A stretch of DNA of 64,000 nt, taken from assembly GCF_040954645.1 (NCBI RefSeq), contig NC_092806.1, forward strand, positions 5,828,001-5,892,000. Reading direction: 5' to 3'. Positions 1 to 12,700 of the stretch are shown here, piece after piece. The position numbers and the translations under genes were made by a program. The notes below the pieces were generated by a model. The model saw only the letters and a list, made by a program, of their open reading frames with translations, searched no databases and was not told where the DNA came from. The stretch is from Diabrotica undecimpunctata (Eukaryota > Arthropoda > Insecta > Coleoptera > Chrysomelidae). The first letter of the stretch is position 1. Each line of letters begins with the position of its first letter.

Positions 1-66
1 AAATCTTGAGTATTCTGAAGAGATGCTTCATGCAACAGGCTGACGTTCGAATAAAATTGTATGAAG
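1..66 (+). CDS. FANCI: FANCI exon a (partial, 3' end)
   Basis: The exon begins before the window. Reading from base 3 gives an open frame ending in codon phase 1 at the donor gtaggc (67). The peptide KRCFMQQADVRIKLYE resembles the vertebrate FANCI helical-repeat region. Confidence 0.8.
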
Positions 67-3000
67 GTAGGCAAATATATGAAAACAGTGAGGTTATTAT
101 AAGTAATTATGGTGTCTTATTATAATACTGAAGGTTTCAATATTAACAGTTTATATTATTAAAATAATCTTTTCAATAATTCATTTTTAGGATTATTCGA
201 TGCAGTTTGTGTAAATCCTGAGCTGGGTATCCCAGTTTTGGACGTTATTTGGTTTCATCTCATCAAATACTACGTCATGGATGAAAGTCAAGCACTTCCT
301 CTAGATTTTAGTAAAATTGTAGTACTAAAAGAAGCCCAAGTGGTTCTGGACGAACCTCTGGGAAAGCTAATACATACTATCGGATTAATCGTCACGAAAG
401 TTTCCGAGATAGAAGAGGAAAAAGAAAATAACACTTTAACGAAGTACACAAACGTTTTGGATTCCTTGGCTACCAGATTATCCAATTGTGAGCTTGTTCA
501 TTTCGATCTGGTGAGTAAAATACAATAGAAAATTAACTAATAAACAATACATTTTGATTAAACCTCTATAATGCAAAGAACTAACTATTCATACAGATTG
601 AACGAATTTAAAACGGAACATACGAAATCAATGTATTTCGGCTCAACTCCGATCTAGGTGGTTGGCCAACAAAAGGTTGTCAAATAATTATATTATAAAA
701 ATCCGATACTTCAGCGGGCTGCTGGATTCTGAACTCATTCAAGAACAAGTCAAAACTCCACCCAAATAGGTTGCCTAGAATCACTGTGAAAACTAGACTA
801 AACAAGCAGTTATTATGCTGTCAAACCACCTATCGCTTCCTTATAGTCCAAGAGATAGAGCCGAAATTTTGAACTGATCAGTAATATGACATTTCTCTAT
901 TGGAATATATTCATTGTAACTGAGTTAAGACTTTGCCTTAAAGGCGGACGCCCCTCGTGGTACAGGGGGTGGCTATACAGGATGAAGTTGTCATTTTTTT
1001 CGGAAAAATTAACGATCGATTATATGGCTATCTTGGTATAACTAGACGAAATCCCAAAGGGGTGGCGGACAGGGGTGAAGTTGCAATTTTTTGGGGAAAA
1101 ATTAACGATAAGTTATATGTCCGCCATTTTCATGGCTCATTGTTTAGCCCCTAAAAACTCTAAATCCAAAAGGGCGGACAGCTGGGTTGGTACAGAGAGC
1201 CATAAAACGGGGTCAAATATACCACTTGCCTGCGCATTTTAGGTCTCGGTAACAATTTTCAAACTGATTTTATTATGATATTTTTATACCGATTGATTTG
1301 AAAATTTATATGCTCACTTCTGTTACTATTCTGAAAAGTGTCAAGTAGAGTTTTCCTCAAAATTTTCCAAAAAAATTTCCGTAAATGAAAATTTTCGTAA
1401 TTGTTTGAGGTAAAATCTAATTTGTAGAATCCTTTCTACAGGCTAGATGTTTTTCAAATAAGGTGTTAACCATAAAATATTTACAGGAAAGAAAGGAAAT
1501 AACTACAAACCATTAAGTTTATTTTTGTTATTAGTCTGTTGTAGTAGATTGGTAAATACAATGAAAAATATAGGCAAATATCCGATTTATTTAAAGATAC
1601 GAAGAAGATATAACTCTCAAAAAGATCCGCAAATCGGATTATTACACGGCGATTGGCAACATTGACTTTGGGCGGCGCTATAGACTATGGTGCGTCCTAA
1701 AAGGAGACAGATAGTTGAACGATATTTTATACAATGTCTATCACCGGGTATGGATTTATTTTTGTCCAAGTTTTATATTGGTCCACTACTTCAAATGCAG
1801 TTCAAACAGACATATATTAAATTGTATGTTCCGTTTTAAATTCGTTCAATCTGTATATCGTTATAATATAGAAACTCGTTATATCAATGATTTCCCTTTC
1901 AAAAACAATTTTTTAAACTTTTGGATGTTCGAGTGCTTGTAACAGATTATTTCCCATTTTGATATTGCTAATCGGTTTTTACATATCTTCTGCAGGATTT
2001 TTACATGTAAATTATTTAAACCGGAGTTCTGAAGCATTCCGTAATATCTTCTAAGTTTGTGGAACACTGAATATTTTGTTCCAATAAAATTGTTTTAGGA
2101 CAATGGTACCAGTCTTCTAGATATTGTACCAGAAAGCCAAAGAAAACTCTTTACATTAAGAGAAGCCCTGTCCACGTATGAAGCATTGTTGGGCTATAAA
2201 ATTTATTCCTGGAATAAATCTTCCGAGAAACAGGGAAACATTGTTAATAGTCTATATCAAGGTTATAGCAGATTGTACCATTTTGCAAAGGTATGGTTGT
2301 GATTTTATTCATTTATATATATGTAGTTATAGTTTCTTTTTTATTTTAGTCACTGAGTAATCCTAAAAAAGCAGATGCTAAAAGGAAGAAAGTCGATGTA
2401 GATAAAACAACGCAGTCTTCGCAAGCTGGAGCTTTGAAAAAAGAATCTCAAAAATTAAATAAAAATTTAAAAGTTCCCGATACAATATGGAACTTTCCCG
2501 TTATCAAGAAAGCGTTGAGTTTATTACATGAGTAAGTTGGAAATGTTTTGATTGTTTGAAAAATATTTCTCTACATTTTACAGTAAGTCTTTGGTGTTTG
2601 AAAAAATGACAAAGGTGGAAACCTGATCTGTAGCTGGTAGGACTCTCTGGGTCATTCCTTGGTTTTAATAAATTATTTTAGGTTACTTCTTGGGTTTTGA
2701 AATTTTCCACCAAGCACATGTTGTAGAGTTACAAGATTCTACTTTTTCCTGTTTATAAGGAGACATATAATTATACATCCAATTAATTTTAGGCCTAAGT
2801 TATCATGGACGACGGTTTCAGAAGCCAACACGGTAAAAACGAAGAAGGAACTCCACCAGCACGTGATGCAAGCCACATTATATCTGGTACAACAAGTTAA
2901 GCGCCGAAAAGACTTGGAAACGTTAACCAAAAAGACCTATTTCGATCACGTAACGGAAGTAGCGTCCATTATATTTAGAAGAATAATCAAAAGGTTGGAC

Positions 3001-5138
3001 GAGTTTGTAGATTTTGACTCTCTCACAGCCGCTTTAGCATTGGAATGTTTCGGAATTATTTTGAATCTGGTTAATGCTCAGTACAAGTCTAATCTGAAAG
3101 CGTTTTTAAATAAAGTTGGTAAGTAATGTTACTAATATACAGTGTATCACAAAATTATTATTTTTTTTTTTTAATTTCCTTTATAAAAGGTATGATAATA
3201 AAAATCCTATCGGACTACATCACAGAACGTTTTCGGAATAACTATTCCATCATCAGTGTTATCCTAAAATAAGTATAACCACTTTAATTAAATCAAACAT
3301 TAAAGTTAAAATTTTGACCAAGGTTATTACAAAAATGTAGTTAATACTTAGGGAAAAAAAGAAAAAACGCACTTTTAAGAATACAACTGCAAGTAGATAA
3401 TGCTCCAATCAAAACATTTAAATACTTGGGAATGATGATGAATGACCCATGAGATCCTCAACAAGAAATAAAATGCCGTACCGAACAAGCAAGACAAGCT
3501 TTTATCAAATTTAAACCGCTACTATGTAACCACAATCTTTCCTTCAATCTCCACTACAGGATGGTTAAATAGTATGTATGGTCCATATTGTTATACGGCA
3601 TGGAAACATGGACGTTAAGAGTACCTTCCATTAATAAGTTGGAGATCTTCGAAATGTGGACGTTGCGAAGAATTTTTCGCATACCATGGACAGATAGGGT
3701 GAGAAACGAGGAAGTCTTAAGAAAGGCAAATACTGAGAGAGAACTACTCAATTTGATCAAGGTACGAAAAATTGGATACCTTGGCCATATTCTGAGAGGA
3801 AAAAGGTAAGAGACGAGTAGGTCGCAAAAAAATGTCGTGGCTACGGAACATAAAGAACCGGACAGGCATAAACAACACTGGCGATCTTTTGCATGCCGCA
3901 AAAGACAGACGTCTGGCCTTAAGATAATTCGCCAACGCACTGTAGGTGCACGGCACTATAAGAAGAAGAAGGTTAGTACTTACTGGAGAAATCTTTCTAG
4001 AAAAATCCACAAGGAATCTAAGTTCCTGTATTTGGCTGTATACCATATATTAAAAAAAATTATTAAAATCCTTTGTAAAAGGTATATATTTTTAAAAACC
4101 CAAACGGGCTGTTTTAGACAAACCGTTTTCGGAATCCATTATTCCATCATCAGTGTCTAGGAGTACATGAATGTAGCCACTAAATACATGGGTAAAAACC
4201 CGTTAACAAATAATTAGTTACATTTGTTTTACATTATATTTTATAAATTATTAGGATGTTAAAGTTACCGTTGGATTAGGTAACATGGTGACATATGACT
4301 CCACGTTGAAGTTGCAAGTCCTGAGACGGTGTGTCTACGAGGACTTAATGGAAGTTTTTTCTAGAAAAAACTTTCTAAAATCTCCCTTTCTAAAAGGGGG
4401 ATTGCTTATACCGGCAATCGCTCGGTGGCGATTGCCGGTATAATAACCCCTCACTCATATACATCCCCTTTCACTCACATACCTAGATAATTTCATGGTC
4501 CATCTAAAGCCAAGCCACAATTTTGCTTAAATATTTTAATTACCCACACGTCTGTGCAGGTAATTAATTTAAAATCGATTTCGTGTTTAAGCATCATTTG
4601 TCTTCGATTTGTGGCTGGTTTCAACTACTTTTAATGTGTAAGTATTTATCAGGTGTTGTATTTAATATTCAACAGTGTACATCTTTTTATTAATTAGTTT
4701 AAGGTGGAAATACTTATTTCTAGGCTTTCACTGATGATGGCCCGATACGACTGAAAACGTTCTGAAATTTTTAATGCTTTTTGGATAATTAATTTTAGTC
4801 AGAAGTGTTTACTTTCATCCATGATTACCAAAAAATATTCCCCATTTTAATTTTAACTATAATAAAGTACATTCTTCGTTAATAACCCGGTTAAAACTTA
4901 ACCATGGCCTCTTTCCAGAGCATCTGCATAGGATTGGAATCTATGAAACCCCTTTCTGTCCTTGTGATGGTAAATCTGTCGGAAATTTGAACCACTTATT
5001 TTTCGATTGTCCTAATCATAGGGAACAGACTCGAAGCCTATATCTAAATTTAATTGATCTCAATATTAGCCTACCAGTTAACATCAGCAATCTGTTATCT
5101 TATTCTGGCAAATCTATATATAATATTCTAATTAAGTT

Positions 5139-5222
<84 letters not shown>

Positions 5223-6660
5223 GTGTTTACTTTGTCCTAAGTTTTTTTTTGGACTTATTATATTGACACAAATTCAGTAACAAATAATACTGTGTAGTTT
5301 CAGAAGAAGATAGTAACACTGAAGACGTGATAACTTCACTAAACTCCATAGTTGAAATCTACCAGAAAATATTTGAAAAAGGCGAAGAGGAACTTGCCGA
5401 TGATCTTGAACAGAGAAAGTTGTCTTTAATTGCCATTACTACTCTTAACTCACTAATTACTCATATTCCTGATACAAGTAGCGTTCTGTCAGTACAGGTA
5501 GGCAATTTCTTTATATATATTGTTAAAGCTATTTTCTTCTGGCATCTAATGCAATAATGCAATTACAATTTTTATTGGGAATATAATTTATACCTCAGTA
5601 GAAGACAAAGATATTGAGCCAGTTGACTCCTATAAATACTTGGGCCTTGAGATCAGAATAAATCGAGACAACCAAACAATCGAGCTGAAAAGAAGAATAA
5701 ACATCGCTTGGGCAGCATTTGGAAAGATGAAGGATACTTTTAGGTCTAAGATTCCAATGTGTCTAAAAAGAAAAGTATTTAATCAGTGTATTTTGCCAGT
5801 GATGACCTACGGCACAGAAACCCTCACAACACTCACAAGAACAACAGTGAGTAAACTACAAGTTGCAGAAAGGGCAATAGAGAGAATAATGTTAGGGATT
5901 TTTCTACGTGAATAGAATACAAATTGCTACTATACGCAAAAGGTCAGGAGTAGCAGACGTTATTGAAAGGATAACAACACTAAAGTGGAACTGGGCAGGT
6001 CATGTAGCAAGATCAGTTGATGACCGGTGGACAAAAAGAATTTTAAAATGGAGACCCCGAATACAAGCTAACAGAAATAGAGGTCGACCCACAACGAGAT
6101 GGACAGTTGACATAAAAAGAGTGACTACAAATTGGATTCAGATGGCGCAAAATCGGACTAAGTGGAAAAGCATGCGAGATGCCTATGTTCAGCAGTGGAC
6201 GTTAGAGGCTAGTTGATGAATTTATACGTCGAAATTTAAGTTTAAAGTAAGTTTATTTTTGAAGTTTCAATTTCCACTTCGAAAATCGTTCAAAATCAAA
6301 AGAAATTGTGGCTTATTCCCAATAAAAATAGTAATTTCTTTATATATTTCTGTAATGAGTTTAAAAATAATTTCATTCAAGGTTTAATATTCATTTAACT
6401 ATTGTTTTTTTACTTTTAGATGTTAGAATGGTTAAAAAACTACGCTTACAATAATACTCTGTCCTCAAAAAACTCTTCTTCTTTTATAAATCTTTTCTTC
6501 GAAACTCACATAAAGTACAAAGTAAGTCTTACATTGTTGGAAAATATTTCAGTCAGTATCGGAGAAACTTTTGGAGTCATTACAGAGGTAAGTGAAAAAA
6601 CTGCTGTAAAATTAAATAATCTGATGGTTTTTATTGCTTTGAATAGCTTAGGTTGCTGTG

Positions 6661-6703
<43 letters not shown>

Positions 6704-9700
6704 TATAACAATTTTCAATTGAAGGTGATTCATTGGCAACATTGCACTTAAAGCGATCAACCAATATTCCCCTTATTAACTTTGCAGAGGCGTACCAAAA
6801 TAATATTTTAATTATTTATTATTTATTTAAACCCTTAAGAAATTATGTGAAAATTAAATCTAAGGCCGATATAATTGTTAAATTATCATGTGTGTTTTGA
6901 CAGGTATTTTATAGTTGTCCAACAAATTAAAATAAAATTTTATTGTTATTATAGAGTGCCTAATACAGTACCGTCGAACGGGGTAAAACCGTCCAAAACT
7001 TGAGGTTTTTTTCATGTTTTCATGATTGGTGGTTTTTCTTTTGAAATCATCCTAATATGTAGTTTTTTCCTCATATATTTTCAAAAGGTGATTGGTTTTA
7101 CCCCATAGGTTGTTTCTTTTAACAGTCTTGGAAAAACAGTATTTTCCAAATTGTGAGCACTTTCCTCCAAGCATTCTTTAAAGGTCGAAAATAGGCAACG
7201 TCAAGTGGTTGTAATAAATCTGTGGAGTTTGAAGGTAAAAGAATAAACTTTATACCATTATTTTAACATTGCTCGATAACGTTGACTGTAAGATGACTGA
7301 ATAAATTATCCCCTATCATTACTTTAGGGCCTTCTAAGTTTCTGAAGTAAGGCAATGCTATCGATAGAAACCAGTCTTCAAAAGTTGTGCTGTCAAACCA
7401 ACCATTGATCGTTCTATTATATCGTGCACCAGGAAAGCCTCCATCGGCCCATCCCTCATACATATGCTTTGACTTGTACACTATATAAGGTGGCAACTGT
7501 GTTCCATCACCATCAACTGAAAACATAACGCTAGTGCTCGACGTGTACATCACTCGATGAGCGTGTTTTGATCCTTTTCTGACCACGACTTTTACAGCTC
7601 CTGGATCGTCCGTGAAGTTGGTTTCGTCATAGTTTATCATACCCTTACTTACCCTTTTTGTATTCTCTGCCAATTTTACGGTGAGATCCTTATGTCGGTC
7701 CATAAATTTGAAGAACCAATCTGGTCCTGGTAAATTGTCTCTGAATCTTTTTTCTCTTCTTCCTGCCCTGTTAAGAAACTGCTGAACCATATATCGAATG
7801 TCAATACTGTGTAGAGGATATCCCCAGTCCGCGCACACTAGTAGACTGTCAACCAACTTTTTTTCTTCCAGTTCAGAAAGAACTGGTGACGCTCCAATCT
7901 TGAGATGTTGCCTCTTTTTTCGAATTTTTTCTTGTAAGGTGGTATAAGGTACTCCATAATTCTCAGAGGCCTTTCTTATAGACATACTCCCACTAGCAAC
8001 AGCTTTCAATGCTCGTTCCATATAAAATTCATTGTACTGTAATTTTCTTGTTGGCCTTAACTTCTTCTTATAGGTGCGAGGCATTGTCTGTAAACAAAAA
8101 AAATATGTTAAAATCTTACACCAATTTGAAGAGGAGCTAGGTGATCACCAAACCACCGCCACACTCTGTGCTGCCATAATGTTCATATCCATAAGAATTA
8201 GGTAGGTACCATCTATAAAATAACTAGGGAATTGTTGGTCGGTTTTACCCCACAAATTTCAGATTTTACAGAAAAAAATATATCAAAATTAACCCAAAAA
8301 GAAAAATCGCATAATTGGCAATGACTAATACTCTCTAAGAATTCCACAACAAAATAACACTTACCAGAAATGTTCTAGAGTAATCACTTTTTTTGTAGAC
8401 GGAAATCTTTCCAAGTTTTGTAAAAAACACCCGATCACGACGTTTTGTTTACTAGTCTACACTGCAGCCACGCGACACTTTCAACCTGTTACTTTGAGCT
8501 CACTATGGCGACTGGCATATCCTCGGACAGGTACGAACGCTTGTTTGTCGTTCAATTCAAATATACTATAATCCTGAAAATATTAGGCAAAAAACCCTTA
8601 GCGATCGGTTTAACCCCATGTGATTGGTTCTACCCCGTTCGACGATACTTCAAAAAACAGAAAACTTTTGCAAAATAATTATTATATTCCATTTATATAG
8701 GAGGAGAACTACAAGCAAAGAAATAATTATCTAAGTTATGCTTGTGAAGTTTCGAAATCTAGCGACTCGTCCGAAGAGGAATCCCCAGTCACACTTAAGT
8801 CTATTATTATTTTGTCGAAAACAGTGTCTACTATCCCGTCCAATCTCCACATTTACTCTTCTTCCTTGATCACATGGGCTACGGTTTTAGCCCAATCGTT
8901 TTTTCCGTATCCCTTCCATCGCGAGTTCTAACCAACGCAACGTTGGACATTAGAAATTTTATATGTCAAATTTTCACGAACTACGTAACCCTCTACGTAA
9001 GCCTAGATTAATTCTATCGGGTTTAACTCGCAATGGTAAGGAGGAAGTCTCAAAATGATGATACCTTTAGCACGAGCCATTGTATCTACAACATGCTGGC
9101 GATATCTGTCACGATGCGATCTAATGGCACTTATAAGCTTAGCTCTAACCATGAACTCAGAAAATGGAATTTATTTTTGTCCTAACCAACTCTGCTTGTC
9201 TGCTTTTCTGTTAATGGCCATAATTGACAAATTTTCTACTAATCGGCTGTGATTAGAAGCGTTATCCATCATTATTACCGAATTTGACTCGTGAAAGAAA
9301 GGATTCAAACCATTTTTCAAAGCTTTAAGCGTCCATGTCTTCGGTTTTTGGATAAAAAAATTAGTGCACTATCGTCTAAAAAGCCTCTATCACTACCTAT
9401 ATCGGCGACAATCAGTCGTTGTCCTTTACCACGTTGTCCTGTGTGACCAACATTCACCCACGTTTCGTCCAGATAATAAATCTTTTTATGGGCAGAACGA
9501 ACCTCTCTAATAGAGCGAAGATATCTTCGTCGCCATGAGACTAAATCTTCTCTTTCTATTCAGACAGATTTACGGGATCGTTTGACATATATAAATTTTA
9601 AATATTTTTTATTATTATCTTTAACGTCTCTTTGCTAATTTTTGGAAAGAGATCATTCTCCATTACCTTTGTCCTATTGGATTTGAGGGTTGGCGATTTA

Positions 9701-12700
9701 TTCTCAAAAAAGGAAAATTGGATAGTAGTACGTACAAAATTTATCTGGTACTCGTCCAATTCAATATTTTGTCTACCACGACAATGTACTTTTGGAGCTT
9801 GCACAATCCCAGTCACCTTTTTTTCACGTACAATGCATTCAATTGTCGACACGTAGACGAGCCCCTTCCCATATCACTTGACCCACCTATGGAATTTGCA
9901 GTTTAAGTCGATTACCATAAATAAATTATACTCTGCATGTGCATGTTTTTTTAAGTTCCCATATTGATTAATATGGCATTTTTATGAATATTTATTAAAA
10001 ACATTACCCTTATGTTTTTTTTATTTATTTTCAACAATAAAAAAATACTTACAAAGTAAGTTTCATAGTTGAAAAAATTAGTACGAATTGTTGGCTAAGG
10101 AAAAGCCACTTTTAACATTACAACAAAATAAAAATAGACTAAGATCGTCAAAAGAGCATAAAGATTGGACTCAGTAGCAATGGGATTCAATATAATGGAG
10201 TGATGAGTCCAGATTTGAAGTGTGTGTTGGAGACAGTAGGAGTCGGGTCATTCGCAGGAATAATGAAGCTTTCCATCTCGACTGTCTGAACCCCCATCTT
10301 AATGCTATAAAAAGAATAAACATCAATCATATTATTCTGCTATTTGTCTGTTGTTTACTTACCTCAAAAATTATTTTAAATGTAATCAATATGCAGATAT
10401 GGACGCTTGATGAACTATTTATCCCATTCCCACTCTTTCCAGGGACGTAAATATATAAACCAGCGAAGTGTTGATAAGTTTACCGATGTTTCAAGGTATT
10501 CAACGAACTTATTCAACTATTCGCTCGTGAGTCGCACCGGTATGAAGAAGGTATATTGTTACGGGGACACATTTTATACTTTTTACTTAGTATTCACAAT
10601 AAAAATGGCCCCGGTAAGTGCCGATAAGAATTTACTTCTGACATTTAACATTGTTGCCGTTAGCTCTCAGTTTAATTTGTAGACGAGTCACCTTCAATTG
10701 AAAATTGTTATAGTCTAGCATTTTGTTTTTAAGAATACTAATTCTTTATTATCATTTATTATTTTATGTCGCTGCAATTTTTCAGTATGTCCGAACAGAT
10801 GAATTAATATTAATAATAACCTTACATTTTCCTTCTGTATCTGTATCTGTATAGTAGGGAGGGCGAGTTAAGTTTCACAGCACTTAGGCCACAATTGACC
10901 CATTGTGCATCCTCCCAGGGAGCTGTCACTCTTAGCTTATTGTCCATCCTGCCATTTCTAGGAAGGTGGACAAGTCACCAGGAGACATCTCTCTTGTGTG
11001 TGGAGGTGTTTGCTCAGTTGACAATGACCAGTTAAAAAACCAACTGCCAAACGTAGGTTTTTCCTGGTCATTCCAAAGTACTTCTTTGATGTTGACTCTT
11101 CAAGGTTACTTAGTGTTACCCTGGCAAGTTTACATCCTTTCCCTTCTTCTCATCTTTTTACGGTTTGCGTATGGGAGTGATATTTGACAACTTCCGCGAT
11201 TGTTGTAGTTGACCAACCAAAGAGATCCCCAGGTCCTTACATTTTCCTTAATTCATAATTCTCTTTTTTTCCTACGATCCCGATAGTACGACAACTTTGT
11301 GTGAAAATGGCGTACAATGTATTTATGAGGAAATGACTAATATATGTAGACTTCACATACTTTGCTCAGGCACATATGTATATACATAATGTTTTTTAGG
11401 AGGAACAAACAACAGAAAATATTAAGATTGTAAACGAAGGCAGTGTTAATAATATTCTTTTGTCTTTATGTGGCTGCATAAAAACAATATTAGACGACGT
11501 CGATAGTGTAATAGCACGTCTAAGGTCTGAGTATATTATCCTTAGTTATCCCGGAGAAGATGATACGACTAATAGTAAGTTTTATAGAAAAGCTGTAAAG
11601 GTATTGGTTATAAAATGATCATTGTTGCAGGGAGGGAAAAGTTGAAAACGAAAGAACAAGGTGTTTGTTGCCAATTATGTTTTGTAGTTACCATTTTAAC
11701 AAATGTAACCAATCTTCTTTTACCTCCTGGCAATCTGGCGGAAGCTGTCTTCAAAAGTATCGTCCAACTGTTTGGTACATTAAGTTCTCTTACTAAATAC
11801 TTTAATACCAGATCCTCGAAGATCAATTTAGCCTTTCAAGGTGCCAGGTAAGATTTAGTAGTAGAAGTAGTTTATTTTTTATTTATTGTTTTATATTTTT
11901 GCACTACCACTCACCAAATTAAGCAAAAACTGCGAATGCCACGTGCGCAGTAACAAGGCTCGGTAAAAAAGTAGAAAAAAAAACGATGTTTTTATTAATT
12001 TTAAAATATTTAAAACAAAGACGACTAAGGGAAAAAGAAATGAAGAGTAAGGAGAATATATACATATCTACAGTGGATTGAGTAAAGATAACAGAATAGA
12101 AGAGAAGAGTCTTCTATTGCCACTCGAAAAAATCTTAAAAACAATATTAAATCGTGGATTGAAGGAAATGAACAACTGCTAATACTGGAAATAAAAAAGA
12201 ATGGACACAACATCGTAATTGTCGGAATATATGCCTCAAATGAAGATGCAGATACAGAAAGTAAAGACCATTTCTACAACAAGATGAATGAAATACTCTT
12301 GAGTTTTGAATTGCCGAGGGCCGAAATAAACAAAGGTTTTTTTGAATGAGATACTTAAAATTCAAAATCACACTAAATTTTCTCTTTTTTCGCCTCTGTA
12401 ACTTATTAAAATAAACATTATAGAAGTTTTCAGAGACTTTCGGCCCTCGGTAATAATGTATTCTTTCATTCTGCGTTTAAATTTTTCAAAAATATTTATT
12501 AGTTTTCTCAGGATTCGAAAAAAAAAAAGAATGCCCACCTCTACTCGTTCGTTACCTGTGTTCTACTTTGATTCGGTGCTTTGACTACGCGACATGAGAC
12601 GTTGCCAAATAATTTCGTATGAAGGTTTTTTATTGTGGTTTGATATTTCAATTTATTATTTTTTATTGGAAATAAGGCACAATGTGACTTTAAAATAAGC

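Larger units (their letters stand above)
6703..10713 (-). mobile_element. IS630-like DNA transposon relic (contains nested pogo)
   Basis: A perfect 27-bp inverted repeat (6702-6728 and 10688-10714) brackets the remains of a DDE transposase (9900-8740, minus). Subtracting the nested pogo element leaves about 2.3 kb, close to the 2271 bp of the related element at 41081-43351. TA is present outside the left end; the right flank is changed. A Tc1 scrap near 10132-10290 may be a further insertion. The bracketing is my inference. Confidence 0.55.
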
